The notes under the pieces: generated by a model
What the model was told of the DNA's origin: nothing
Database searches by the model: none
The model's input: only the letters and a program-made list of their open reading frames with translations
Source: CAZGUG01 sp964625335
Lineage (GTDB): Bacteria; Bacillota; Clostridia; Ch29
DNA: 64,000 bases
Assembly (NCBI GenBank): GCA_964625335.1
Contig: CAZVBE010000011.1
Location: 3,457 to 67,456, forward strand
Direction of reading: 5' to 3'
Made by a program: the position numbers and the translations under genes
Shown here: one piece after another, positions 27,735-35,547 of the stretch
How the letters are laid out: each line of letters starts with the position of its first letter
Numbering within the stretch: position 1 is the stretch's first letter

Positions 27735-28409
27735 TTGTATCACAACTATTCACCAGAACGGCTTGAGAAAAAAGCTGAGGAGATTCTCAAAATATATAAA
27801 CAGGGGGAACTTCTTGTTACACCGCAGGCGATGGATGTAGACCACTTTGCGGAATTTCACTTGGATGCAAAGATTGACTTCGCCAACCTATCTCAGGACA
27901 AAAAGACCCTAGGATGTACATGCTTCAACGATGGAGTATTGATGGTCTGGAATGACGACCGTACAAAACAATACCCGCTTGAGGTTGAAAAGGGTTATAT
28001 ATTTGTTGATAAAGAGATTCTTTGTAGTGAAGTTGAGGGTAGAGTCCGCTTTACTATCATCCACGAGTGTGCCCACCTTATTCTTCATCACCGTTTTTAC
28101 TACCAGAAGCCAGGAAATGTAATACCGAAAATCCTATGCGCCGTTTATCAAATTGAAGATGGTGCACGGAGATTGCCTATGACAGATGAGGAAGTGCGTG
28201 AATGGCAGGCGAATCGGCTGGCTGCTGCATTAATTATGCCTGCCAAGACAGTGAGGATGATGATGGCTGAACGTTTGGGAGTAGCGGTTGACGCTCTCTC
28301 CCCTGTGTACCTGTCTGATTCCTGCATCAGGGAAATGGCCGACATATATAATGTGTCCAAGTCTGCTATGTCGATACGGCTTGAAGATTTGAACTTGTTG
28401 CTCCATTAA
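27735..28409 (+). CDS. ImmA/IrrE-family metallopeptidase
   Basis: About 224 residues. The zinc-binding HEXXH motif is visible as IIHECAHLILHH (about residue 109), with further acidic residues in the following EEVREWQANRLAAALIMP helix, typical of ImmA/IrrE proteins that cleave the cognate XRE repressor during prophage or ICE induction. I prefer the TTG at 27735 because GGAGGG lies 6 bases before it; a GTG at 27696 overlapping the repressor stop codon would add 13 residues. It forms one operon with the repressor. Confidence 0.85.
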   Translation: MYHNYSPERLEKKAEEILKIYKQGELLVTPQAMDVDHFAEFHLDAKIDFANLSQDKKTLGCTCFNDGVLMVWNDDRTKQYPLEVEKGYIFVDKEILCSEVEGRVRFTIIHECAHLILHHRFYYQKPGNVIPKILCAVYQIEDGARRLPMTDEEVREWQANRLAAALIMPAKTVRMMMAERLGVAVDALSPVYLSDSCIREMADIYNVSKSAMSIRLEDLNLLLH

Positions 28410-28413
28410 ATTC

Positions 28414-28440
28414 GGAGAATTCTAAACTTAAGGATTCTCC
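28414..28440 (+). terminator. Hairpin after the ImmA-like gene
   Basis: GGAGAAT (28414-28420) pairs with ATTCTCC (28434-28440); an AT-rich tract follows. It is a terminator-like structure between the repressor operon and the next unit. Confidence 0.55.
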
Positions 28441-28454
28441 ATATATTTTACCCC

Positions 28455-28478
28455 GATGTTCGCAAGTTCGCTAACATA
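28455..28478 (+). promoter_or_regulatory. Second repressor operator
   Basis: GATGTTCGCAAGTTCGCTAACATA contains TTCGCTAACATA, the reverse complement of most of the 27280-27295 operator, plus an extra half site ATGTTCGC. It lies 27 bases before the next gene and 10-15 bases after a TATATTTT that could be a -10. Confidence 0.7.
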
Positions 28479-28504
28479 GACACAATAAGAACGGAGGTGT
28501 TCCT

Positions 28505-28723
28505 ATGCAAACAAATACGGTAAAGCTAATGAAGCCCTTCGGACATAAGTTTCAAAAAAAGCGATTACCCTGTCCAGCTTGTGGTTTCGGTCGGCTTATT
28601 GATGCTGAGCAGAATACACATTCAGAGTTGCACGTGATGGAAAAGAATGACCCCTGGAAAGCGGACTACTACACTAAATGCTATCACTGCAAAGCAGAAG
28701 TCGGATTGAGAAAAATTGAATAA
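28505..28723 (+). CDS. Small zinc-ribbon-like phage protein
   Basis: A 72-residue protein behind ACGGAGGTG. Two CXXC pairs (CPAC and CYHC) about 34 residues apart look like one zinc ribbon. It is the first gene after the second operator, so it would be repressed in the lysogen and expressed early after induction. Function is unknown; a nucleic-acid-binding role is a guess from the ribbon. Confidence 0.65.
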   Translation: MQTNTVKLMKPFGHKFQKKRLPCPACGFGRLIDAEQNTHSELHVMEKNDPWKADYYTKCYHCKAEVGLRKIE

Positions 28724-28756
28724 CCACTGAGTACCTTGTACTGAGCACGACGCAAA

Positions 28757-28879
28757 TGCCGCTATAAGCGGCAGAGATTAAATACGACGGACGAGCCTGA
28801 CAAGTAGCTGTAAAGCTATGCGTTTAGGCTCGTTCTTTGCTTTGTAGTTGCTTGTTCAGGCTCCGAAAGGAGCCAAACA
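28757..28879 (+). promoter_or_regulatory. Structured leader with RBS hairpin
   Basis: Three elements: a short palindrome GCCGCTATAAGCGGC (about 28757), a long imperfect hairpin with arms ACGAGCCT/AGGCTCGT enclosing TAGCT...AGCTA (about 28789-28833), and GGCTCC-GAAA-GGAGCC (about 28859-28874), a tetraloop hairpin whose 3' arm is the ribosome-binding site of the next gene. It may control translation. Confidence 0.5.
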
Positions 28880-29269
28880 ATGAAAATCAATTACAAAGAT
28901 GCAGACGGTAAAACCATTGAGTTGGAAGTATCCGAGGAAGTCGGAACCTTCTACTTGGAATCCGTGGCAGCAGAGAAGAGCAACGACCGGCGCAATAGCC
29001 GTCCTGACCGCCACACCCAATTAAGCACTTTTACCTATGAGGACGTGCGCTTCTTTTCTGACGGTACAGACTTACTTGCTGATCTTATGAGTTCTGAAGC
29101 AGTCAGCCATGCCATGTCGCAGCTTACAGAACGTCAGCAGTACCTTATTCAAAAGTGCTGTATTGAGGGCTGGTCATACACAGACCTCTACCTTTTCCTT
29201 TCAATAAGCGGACATGTAGTGACCGCTTATAGCGGTTCATTATCCACTAAAATTAAATCAGAAGCATAA
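28880..29269 (+). CDS. Sigma-factor-like phage regulator with an altered C-terminus
   Basis: A 129-residue protein. Residues 85-105 (LTERQQYLIQKCCIEGWSYTDL) match the start of a sigma-70 region 4 helix-turn-helix. After that the protein loses the expected pattern. A +1 reading from about 29232 gives AVHYPLKLNQKHKKYFF and a stop at 29283-29285, which looks more like the usual end of these proteins. A small indel at about 29195-29232 may have changed the frame. It could be an early transcription regulator. The start ATG follows the GGAGCC hairpin. Confidence 0.55.
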   Translation: MKINYKDADGKTIELEVSEEVGTFYLESVAAEKSNDRRNSRPDRHTQLSTFTYEDVRFFSDGTDLLADLMSSEAVSHAMSQLTERQQYLIQKCCIEGWSYTDLYLFLSISGHVVTAYSGSLSTKIKSEA

Positions 29270-29284
29270 GAAGTACTTTTTCTA

Positions 29285-29370
29285 AAAGACAGCCGAAAGG
29301 CTCCCGTTTAAAAAAAACGGCGAGTTTTTTGGCTGATAGTTATGCCCTTTTCTCGCTGGAGAAAGGGGCT
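29285..29370 (+). promoter_or_regulatory. Structured leader before the second sigma-like gene
   Basis: AGCC-GAAA-GGCT and CCGTTT-AAAAA-AAACGG hairpins are followed by GCCCTTTTCTC-GCTG-GAGAAAGGGGC (about 29342-29367), whose 3' arm includes the AGGGG ribosome-binding site of the next gene. Confidence 0.45.
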
Positions 29371-29375
29371 AATTT

Positions 29376-29876
29376 ATGCCAAAGAGTGACAATCAACAGC
29401 CAAAGATTCAGCACTACATCAAAATTGACGGAAAGAAAATCTATGTTACAGAAGAAGTCTACCGAGCTTACAAACGCCCGGCCTGGGCAGAACACAAGCG
29501 CAAAGAACGTGAGAAACGCTACATTATTAGTGATGGTAAAGGCAGAACAAAACGATGCACTGAAGATTGCAGTAAGTGTGGTAAACAGCGGACAGGCAGT
29601 GCTCTATCACTAGAAAGATTTAAAGAAGAAGGCTTTGAGATAACCGACCCCGTTGATATTGCCGAGCTTATTGCGGACAAGCTGCTTCTCGAAGAGCTGT
29701 ATGCAGCATTAAAAGAACTGGACCCGGAAGAACACTCCCTTATAGATGCGCTCTTCTTCAAAAACCGCACTGAGCGGGATTATGCCGCAGACATCGGCTT
29801 GAAACGTCAAAGTGTGAATAAGCGCAAGAAAATAATCTTAGAAAAGCTGCGTGTGATTATAGAAACAAAAAAATAA
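29376..29876 (+). CDS. Sigma-70-like phage transcription factor
   Basis: A 166-residue protein. The C-terminal third (ELDPEEHSLIDALFFKNRTE, then YAADIGLKRQSVNKRKKIILEKL) is a sigma region 4-like helix-turn-helix. The N-terminal part has a basic stretch and three cysteines (CTEDCSKC). Proteins of this type in Firmicutes prophages are usually annotated as sigma-70-like early regulators. The ATG follows an AAAGGGG site inside a hairpin. Confidence 0.65.
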   Translation: MPKSDNQQPKIQHYIKIDGKKIYVTEEVYRAYKRPAWAEHKRKEREKRYIISDGKGRTKRCTEDCSKCGKQRTGSALSLERFKEEGFEITDPVDIAELIADKLLLEELYAALKELDPEEHSLIDALFFKNRTERDYAADIGLKRQSVNKRKKIILEKLRVIIETKK

Positions 29877-29888
29877 AACTCCTTCCTT

Positions 29889-29947
29889 GGTTGCCAAACC
29901 TCCCCTTGCTGTCCTGTGGATGGTGAGGGGAGAACAATTTCCCCCAG
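29889..29947 (+). ncRNA. Conserved structured leader, copy A
   Basis: GGTTGCCAAACCTCC...CTGTCCTGTGGATGG. The arms CTCCCCTTGCTGTCC and GGATGGTGAGGGGAG pair over 15 positions (Watson-Crick or G-U) around the triloop TGT. A second copy with the same flank and loop but different stem bases lies at 34171-34210. It ends about 15 bases before the next gene's RBS. It may be related to the DUF2800 RNA motif, since the DUF2800 gene is downstream. Confidence 0.6.
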
Positions 29948-29963
29948 AAACGGAGGTAGCTAT

Positions 29964-30146
29964 ATGCAAACAAAGGCAAACAACACGGATGCAGAACTGC
30001 GAGATCCCGAGTTTAATGAAGAACTCGCCGGTATTCTCGCCGCAATAAGTGTTGTGTCAAAACGTCTCGCTAAGAAGCTGCTCGTACTTCAACAGCAAGA
30101 CGTATCCAAGGGGGAAGGGGAGAAACCAGATGGGCAAGATGAGTGA
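29964..30146 (+). CDS. Small phage protein, unknown
   Basis: A 60-residue protein from the ATG at 29964 behind CGGAGG. It is acidic at the start and then has a helix GILAAISVVSKRLAKKLLVL, which could be amphipathic. I do not recognise it. It overlaps the next gene, so the cluster is translated together. Confidence 0.55.
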   Translation: MQTKANNTDAELRDPEFNEELAGILAAISVVSKRLAKKLLVLQQQDVSKGEGEKPDGQDE

Positions 30147-30462
30147 ATTATCCATTGTGGTAACAGAACTGCGAAATGCTGCTCAAGCACTCATAAGTGC
30201 AGCAGACTCTCTCGCTGACTTATTTACCGGCAGCGGCGGTATCCAGGAAGAAGAACAGGCTGAGAGAGCATCTTCTCCGCCGGAAGAAAAGCCGCTCACA
30301 CTAGAGGCCGTCAGAGCTATTCTTGCAGAGAAGTCCCGCAACGGCCACACCGCAGAGATTAAGGCTCTCCTGGAAAAGCATGGGGCAGAAAAGCTTAGCG
30401 AGATTGATCCGGCACAGTACCCTGCTCTACTTGCGGAAGCGGAGGAATTAGGGAATGGGTAA
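30130..30462 (+). CDS. Phage protein found next to DUF2800 genes
   Basis: A 110-residue protein. The N-terminal helix (LSIVVTELRNAAQALISAAD), an acidic linker and a C-terminal module (LEAVRAILAEKSRNGHTAEI, then HGAEKLSEIDPAQYPALL) are typical of a protein commonly annotated in Firmicutes prophages as rRNA biogenesis protein rrp5, a name I regard as misleading. The C-terminal module resembles a small helical domain that occurs in other phage recombination proteins. Start ATG at 30130 with AGGGGA upstream; it overlaps the DUF2800 gene by 8 bases. Confidence 0.65.
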   Translation: MGKMSELSIVVTELRNAAQALISAADSLADLFTGSGGIQEEEQAERASSPPEEKPLTLEAVRAILAEKSRNGHTAEIKALLEKHGAEKLSEIDPAQYPALLAEAEELGNG

Positions 30463-31576
30463 TCATGCACTTCTTTCTGCTTCCTCAAGCCACCGTTGGC
30501 TTAATTGCCCGCCTTCCGCAAGGCTATGCGAGCAGTATGAGGATAGGGGCAGCAATTACGCAGCCGAAGGAGCAGATGCCCATACCTTAGGTGAGTTCAA
30601 ATTAAAAGCCGCTTTAGGCATAAAAGCTAAAGACCCCACCGTTGGCCTTACTTACTACAACGAGGAAATGGAAGAATGCGCTATCGGTTATGCAGCCTAT
30701 ATTCTAGAACTTTTAGAAAAGGCAAAGCAGGAATGCGCCGACCCAATGATCCTTATTGAACAGCGCCTTGATTTCTCCAAATATGTCGAAGGCGGCTTTG
30801 GCACCGGCGACTGCGTCATTATCGCCGATGGGGTTCTCCACATTGTGGATTATAAACATGGCCAAGGTGTTTTAGTGGAAGCGGAAAACAATCCACAGAT
30901 GAAATTATATGCCTTGGGTGCATTAGAACTGTTCGATGGCATCTACGATATCAACACAGTTTCTATGTCCGTCTACCAGCCCCGCAGGGACAACATCAGC
31001 ACCCATACTGTTTTCAAAGAAAGCCTATACCAATGGGCGGATGAGGTTTTGAAGCCTACTGCTCATCTTGCCTACGCCGGGGAAGGTGAATTCAAATGCG
31101 GCGAGTGGTGCAGATTCTGCAAAGCGAAACATGAATGCCGAGCCAGGGCCGAGTACAATATGGCACTTGCCCGCTATGACTTTAAACTGCCGCCGCTTTT
31201 GGAAGATGGAGACGTTGAAGCCATCCTCGGTAAAATTGATGAACTGGTATCGTGGGCCTCTGACATCAAGGACTACGCCCTGCAAGCTGCTCTCGGCGGG
31301 AAACAGTGGCTCGGCTGGAAGTTAGTCGAAGGCAGGAGCAATCGCAGGTACACCAATGAAGATACTATCGCCAAGGTAGTACATGAGGCCGGTTATGATC
31401 CTTACGAGCGCAAGATAAAAGGCATTACCGTCATGGAAAAGACTCTCGGTAAAGCCAGATTTGCCGAACTGCTCGGTGGGCTTGTGGAGAAGCCAGAGGG
31501 CAAGCCAACCCTTGTGCCGGAGAGTGATAAACGACCGGCTATAAATACCGCAATCAATGATTTCAAAGAAATTTAA
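30455..31576 (+). CDS. DUF2800 Cas4/RecB-like nuclease
   Basis: A 373-residue DUF2800 protein. It shows the PD-(D/E)XK core GTGDCVIIADGVLHIVDYKHG (Asp and Asp-X-Lys, about 128-148) and a C-terminal four-cysteine cluster within CGEWCRFCKAKHEC, as in iron-sulfur Cas4/AddB-like nucleases. It probably acts in phage recombination or replication with the DUF2815 protein encoded next. Confidence 0.85.
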   Translation: MGNHALLSASSSHRWLNCPPSARLCEQYEDRGSNYAAEGADAHTLGEFKLKAALGIKAKDPTVGLTYYNEEMEECAIGYAAYILELLEKAKQECADPMILIEQRLDFSKYVEGGFGTGDCVIIADGVLHIVDYKHGQGVLVEAENNPQMKLYALGALELFDGIYDINTVSMSVYQPRRDNISTHTVFKESLYQWADEVLKPTAHLAYAGEGEFKCGEWCRFCKAKHECRARAEYNMALARYDFKLPPLLEDGDVEAILGKIDELVSWASDIKDYALQAALGGKQWLGWKLVEGRSNRRYTNEDTIAKVVHEAGYDPYERKIKGITVMEKTLGKARFAELLGGLVEKPEGKPTLVPESDKRPAINTAINDFKEI

Positions 31577-31588
31577 GGAGGAAAAATT

Positions 31589-32158
31589 ATGTCGAAAAAA
31601 GTCAACCAGAACCCTATGAAGGTTATTACAGGTCCCAATACGCGCTGGTCTTATACAAATGTATGGGAGGCAAAATCTATTAATGGGGGCACACCTAAAT
31701 TTTCGGTATCCCTTATCATCCCTAAGTCCGACACTCAAACTTTAGCTAAAATCAAAGCCGCTATTGAAGCTGCTTACCGTGAGGGCGAATCAAAGCTAAA
31801 AGGAAATGGTAAAACTGTGCCTCCTCTAACCGCTATTAAAACACCATTACGCGATGGAGATGCCGAAAGGCCGGATGACCCAGCTTACGCCAATGCCTAT
31901 TTTATTAATGCTAACTCCGCTACTGCACCGGGCATTGTTGATGCCGATCTTCAGCCTATCCTTGAACGTTCGGAAGTTTACAGCGGAGTATACGGCAGAG
32001 CCAGTATTAACCTATATGCATTCAATAGCAATGGCAATAAGGGGATTGCTTGCGGCCTTAATAATCTGCAAAAAATTCGTGATGGTGAACCCCTTGGTGG
32101 CAAGACCAGAGCGGAGGATGATTTTGACACCGACCCCGATGAGGACTTCCTTTCCTAA
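31589..32158 (+). CDS. DUF2815 single-stranded DNA-binding protein
   Basis: A 189-residue protein matching DUF2815, a gp2.5-like OB-fold ssDNA-binding family. Seen: the conserved start NPMKVITGPNTRWSY, the middle PKFSVSLIIPKSD, a TPLRDGD loop, and an acidic tail (DDFDTDPDEDF) of the kind that contacts partner proteins. The DUF2800-DUF2815-polymerase order is the usual one in these prophages. AAGGAGG precedes the ATG. Confidence 0.88.
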   Translation: MSKKVNQNPMKVITGPNTRWSYTNVWEAKSINGGTPKFSVSLIIPKSDTQTLAKIKAAIEAAYREGESKLKGNGKTVPPLTAIKTPLRDGDAERPDDPAYANAYFINANSATAPGIVDADLQPILERSEVYSGVYGRASINLYAFNSNGNKGIACGLNNLQKIRDGEPLGGKTRAEDDFDTDPDEDFLS

Positions 32159-32225
32159 TTTACACTTACGGGCAGCGAGGCTTATCTTCGCTGCCCTAAA
32201 TCTATTACAAGGAAAGGAGCGTTTA

Positions 32226-34163
32226 ATGAAAACATTAGAAATTGATATTGAGACCTTCAGTAGTGTAAACCTTGCCAAGTCCGGCGTTTACCGTTATGTC
32301 GAGGCTGAGGATTTTGAGGTTTTATTATTTGCTTACTCCGTTGATGGTGGCCAGGTTCAGGTGGTTGATCTTGCTTGCGGCGAAAAGCTGCCAGATAAAA
32401 TTATAAACGCTCTTACTGATTTTGACGTAACAAAATGGGCATTTAATGCCAATTTTGAACGAATCTGCCTGTCAAGATGGCTGGGCCTGACTACAGAGTA
32501 TCTGGCCCCAAAATCTTGGCGATGCACCATGGTCTGGTCAGCCTATATGGGACTTCCCTTATCGTTAGAAGGTTTAGGCGCAGTATTAGGGCTGGAGAAA
32601 CAAAAGCTGATAGAGGGCAAGGATTTAATTCGTTACTTTTGCACTCCATGCAAACCCACTACTTCTAATGGTCAAAGAAATCGAAACCTGCCAATACATG
32701 ATCAAGATAAGTGGTCGGCATTTAAAGTATATAACCGCCGGGATGTGGAAGCTGAAATCTCCATTCAGGCGAAACTAGCGAGGTTTCCTGTGCCGGAGAG
32801 CATTTGGGATGAATACCATCTCGACCAGGAAATTAATGACCGGGGTGTGGCTTTGGATTTGGAGTTTGTAAATCGCGCTATCGAAATAGATGAACGCTCC
32901 CGCTCTGAATTGCTAGAAAAAATGAAATCACTAACTGCTCTTGATAACCCTAATTCTGTGCAGCAGTTAAAAGATTGGCTGGCTGACAATGGCCTAGAAA
33001 CAGAAACTCTCGGCAAAAAAACTGTATCGGAGCTGCTTGCGACTGCAATAGAACCCCTTGGTGAGGTACTGTCACTCCGTCAACAATTGGCAAAATCATC
33101 GGTAAAGAAATATCAAGCAATGGAAAACGCTGTTTGTTCTGATGGTCGTGCTAGGGGAATGTTTCAATTTTATGGAGCAAATCGGACGGGTAGGTTCGCA
33201 GGGAGATTAATACAATTACAAAACCTGCCCCGCAACCAAATCCCTGATCTTGCACAGGCGCGAAGTCTGGTGCGTTCCGGCAATTTTGCAGCTTTGGAAA
33301 TGCTCTATGATTCCGTGCCGGAGGTATTGTCGGAGCTTATACGCACCTCTTTTATTCCCAAGGATGGCTGCAAATTCATCGTGGCGGATTTTTCTTCAAT
33401 CGAGAGAATTGTTTTAGCTTGGCTTGCAAGTGAAAAATGGGTGCTTGATGCCTACAAAGCAAAAAAGGACTTATATATAGCCACGGCAAGCCAAATGTTC
33501 CAAGTGCCTATTGAGCAGATAGATAAAAAAGATCCATTAAGACAAAAAGGTAAAGTGGCAGATTTAGCCTGTGGTTACGGCGGCTCAGTCGGAGCCTTAA
33601 AAGCAATGGGCGCTCTGGAGATGGGTTTAACTGAAGATGAGCTTAAGCCCCTGGTTAACTCTTGGCGCTCGGCTAACTCAAACATCGTGCGCTTTTGGTG
33701 GGATGTTGACCGGGCGGCAATAAAGGCAGTTAGGGATCGGACTACAACTGAAACACACAATAGTCGCTTTTCCTATCAGAGCGGAATGCTCTTTATAACC
33801 CTACCCTCCGGCAGACGCCTTGCCTATGTAAAGCCGCGAATTGGAATTAACCAGTTTGGTTCAGATTGCGTGACTTACGAAGGTATCGGAGGAATGAAAA
33901 AATGGGAGCGGCTACAATCCTACGGTCCTAAATTTGTAGAGAATATCGTACAAGCTCTCAGTCGTGACCTCCTCTGCCATGCCATGCAGAATCTTCGGCA
34001 TTTCCCTATTGTAATGCACATCCACGATGAAATTGTTATTGAAGCCGAAAACCAAATAACTACTGAAGATATTTGTCAAATAATGAGCCAACCCCCGTCC
34101 TGGGCGAAAGGGCTTTTATTGAGAGCGGACGGTTATGAAACCAGCTTTTATAAAAAAGACTGA
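32226..34163 (+). CDS. Phage family A DNA polymerase
   Basis: A 645-residue protein from the ATG at 32226 (AAAGGAG upstream). The 3'-5' exonuclease motif DIETFSS is at the very N-terminus. The polymerase domain has motif A VADFSSIERIVLAWLA, motif B RQKGKVADLACGYGG and motif C HIHDEIVIE. It should replicate the prophage genome or fill gaps. It lacks the 5'-3' exonuclease of bacterial Pol I, as usual for phage forms. An alternative reading upstream to 31854 overlaps DUF2815 and is not supported. Confidence 0.93.
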   Translation: MKTLEIDIETFSSVNLAKSGVYRYVEAEDFEVLLFAYSVDGGQVQVVDLACGEKLPDKIINALTDFDVTKWAFNANFERICLSRWLGLTTEYLAPKSWRCTMVWSAYMGLPLSLEGLGAVLGLEKQKLIEGKDLIRYFCTPCKPTTSNGQRNRNLPIHDQDKWSAFKVYNRRDVEAEISIQAKLARFPVPESIWDEYHLDQEINDRGVALDLEFVNRAIEIDERSRSELLEKMKSLTALDNPNSVQQLKDWLADNGLETETLGKKTVSELLATAIEPLGEVLSLRQQLAKSSVKKYQAMENAVCSDGRARGMFQFYGANRTGRFAGRLIQLQNLPRNQIPDLAQARSLVRSGNFAALEMLYDSVPEVLSELIRTSFIPKDGCKFIVADFSSIERIVLAWLASEKWVLDAYKAKKDLYIATASQMFQVPIEQIDKKDPLRQKGKVADLACGYGGSVGALKAMGALEMGLTEDELKPLVNSWRSANSNIVRFWWDVDRAAIKAVRDRTTTETHNSRFSYQSGMLFITLPSGRRLAYVKPRIGINQFGSDCVTYEGIGGMKKWERLQSYGPKFVENIVQALSRDLLCHAMQNLRHFPIVMHIHDEIVIEAENQITTEDICQIMSQPPSWAKGLLLRADGYETSFYKKD

Positions 34164-34170
34164 TTTTTTA

Positions 34171-34215
34171 GTTGCCAAACCTCTTTTACTGTCCTGTGGG
34201 TAGTAAGGGCTAAAG
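34171..34215 (+). ncRNA. Conserved structured leader, copy B
   Basis: GTTGCCAAACCTCTTTTACTGTCCTGTGGGTAGTAAGGG repeats the flank, the CTGTCC-TGT-GG core and the 12-bp stem (with G-U pairs) of copy A at 29889. The stem bases differ but still pair, which argues for a conserved RNA structure. The RBS GAGGAGG of the next gene follows within 40 bases. Confidence 0.6.
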
Positions 34216-34244
34216 CCCCTAATAAATAAGAGGAGGCAAGTTTT

Positions 34245-34469
34245 ATGTTTTATGTAAAAGAAAAAATCAGCCCTACGGTTGATATAACCGTGGAGCTCCA
34301 CGATGACAATGTATTTTGTATTTGCCCCGGCTGCGGGTGCGAGGTGGAGATTGACCTTGCAGAATTATTTAGCGATGGCGAAAGTGACCTCTACGGGACG
34401 GCTGTTTACTGCCCAAATTGCAGTAAATCAAAATTGGGGAGATACAAAAAAGTGGGGGCTGGCCTATGA
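34245..34469 (+). CDS. Small zinc-ribbon phage protein
   Basis: A 74-residue protein. Cysteines in CICPGCGC (about 25-32) and CPNC (about 55-58) form a probable zinc ribbon, followed by a basic tail. It starts behind GAGGAGGCAAG and overlaps the next gene by 4 bases. Function is unknown. Confidence 0.65.
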   Translation: MFYVKEKISPTVDITVELHDDNVFCICPGCGCEVEIDLAELFSDGESDLYGTAVYCPNCSKSKLGRYKKVGAGL

Positions 34470-34888
34470 GTATCAATAAGAAGAATTCCGAAGGCTACTA
34501 TGATCCCACTCCCTATGAAGCTCTAACAAATGTTATTAGGGAAGAAGAAGTAAAAAAGAAGTATCTTCCCCTTGTGTATATAGCTTCTCCTTATGCTGGT
34601 GACACAGAAAGAAACACGGAACGGGCCCGGGGATACTGCAGGCTTGCTGTTAGCAAGGGGTGTATTCCCCTAGCGCCGCACCTGCATTATCCGCAATTTA
34701 TGGATGATGAGGACAAGGAGGAACGGGAATTAGGACTTAGCTTTGCCCTTATTCTTCTCGGCAAATGTGATGAATTATGGGCATTCGATAAAATTTCTCA
34801 GGGAATGGCACAGGAAATAGCCAAGGCAAAGAAACGCGGCATGCCTATCAGATACTTCAACTATAAGTGCGAGGAGGTTACGGGATGA
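34466..34888 (+). CDS. DUF4406-like (nucleoside deoxyribosyltransferase fold) protein
   Basis: A 140-residue protein. The motif VYIASPYAGDTERNTERARGY and the later CDELWAFDKISQGMAQEI place it in the DUF4406/nucleoside 2-deoxyribosyltransferase-like fold, common in Firmicutes phages. It may modify or salvage nucleotides, but no substrate is evident. Starts and stops overlap both neighbours, so it is cotranslated. Confidence 0.75.
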   Translation: MSINKKNSEGYYDPTPYEALTNVIREEEVKKKYLPLVYIASPYAGDTERNTERARGYCRLAVSKGCIPLAPHLHYPQFMDDEDKEERELGLSFALILLGKCDELWAFDKISQGMAQEIAKAKKRGMPIRYFNYKCEEVTG

Positions 34889-35547
34889 CTGAACTGATTG
34901 CTATCAACTACAAAAATGAAAAACCAACAGTCAGCGGACGTGAACTCCATTTGGCGCTGGGTGTTGAAACACGATATAACGATTGGTTTATAAGAATGAG
35001 TGATTACGGCTTTATACAAGGAAAAGACTATTACTCAATTTTGAGTAATAGGTCTGATGGGCTCCCAGGAAAGCAGCGGACCGACCATCAGCTTTCTATC
35101 CCGATGGCTAAGGAAATCTGTATGCTCCAACGTTCCGAAAAAGGTAAACAGTTCCGGCAATATTTTATATCAGTTGAAGAAGCATGGAATGACCCTGATG
35201 CTGTTATAGATCGTGCTCAAGCCATCCTTCGCAGACGTGTGGAAGATGCCGAACGACGTATTTTCGGATTACTTGAAGAAAAAGAAAGTCTTGAAATTGC
35301 CCTTAATGAATCGCTTAAGTTCTACACGGTGGCTAAATACAACAAGGTATTCAAACAAAACTGGACTATGACCGAGTGTCAACGCATTGGAAAACAGCTA
35401 TCGGCATTTTGCCGGGCCCGTGCTATAGAGATACGTCCTTGCGAAACTAACGATGAGCGCTTTGGCACAGTAAATAGTTACCCCCTCACTGCTTGGGATG
35501 ACTTTTTAGGCGGCAGTAAAGCAAACCGGGGTGCCAGCCATGTATGA
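34885..35547 (+). CDS. Phage antirepressor (AntA/AntB type)
   Basis: A 220-residue protein from the ATG at 34885, behind GAGGAGG. The N-terminal AntA-like domain has VSGRELHLALGVETRYNDWF, then FIQGKDYYSI and a catalytic-looking MAKEICMLQRSEKGKQFRQYF. A coiled coil (about 110-145) and a C-terminal DNA-binding-like region follow. Antirepressors of this type counter phage repressors during induction. The gene lies in the early module, upstream of the primase/helicase gene. Confidence 0.85.
   Translation: MTELIAINYKNEKPTVSGRELHLALGVETRYNDWFIRMSDYGFIQGKDYYSILSNRSDGLPGKQRTDHQLSIPMAKEICMLQRSEKGKQFRQYFISVEEAWNDPDAVIDRAQAILRRRVEDAERRIFGLLEEKESLEIALNESLKFYTVAKYNKVFKQNWTMTECQRIGKQLSAFCRARAIEIRPCETNDERFGTVNSYPLTAWDDFLGGSKANRGASHV

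Noticed and set aside
31854..32225. N-terminal extension of the DNA polymerase
   Set aside because: It overlaps DUF2815, lacks a ribosome-binding site, and the exonuclease motif begins right after the ATG at 32226.
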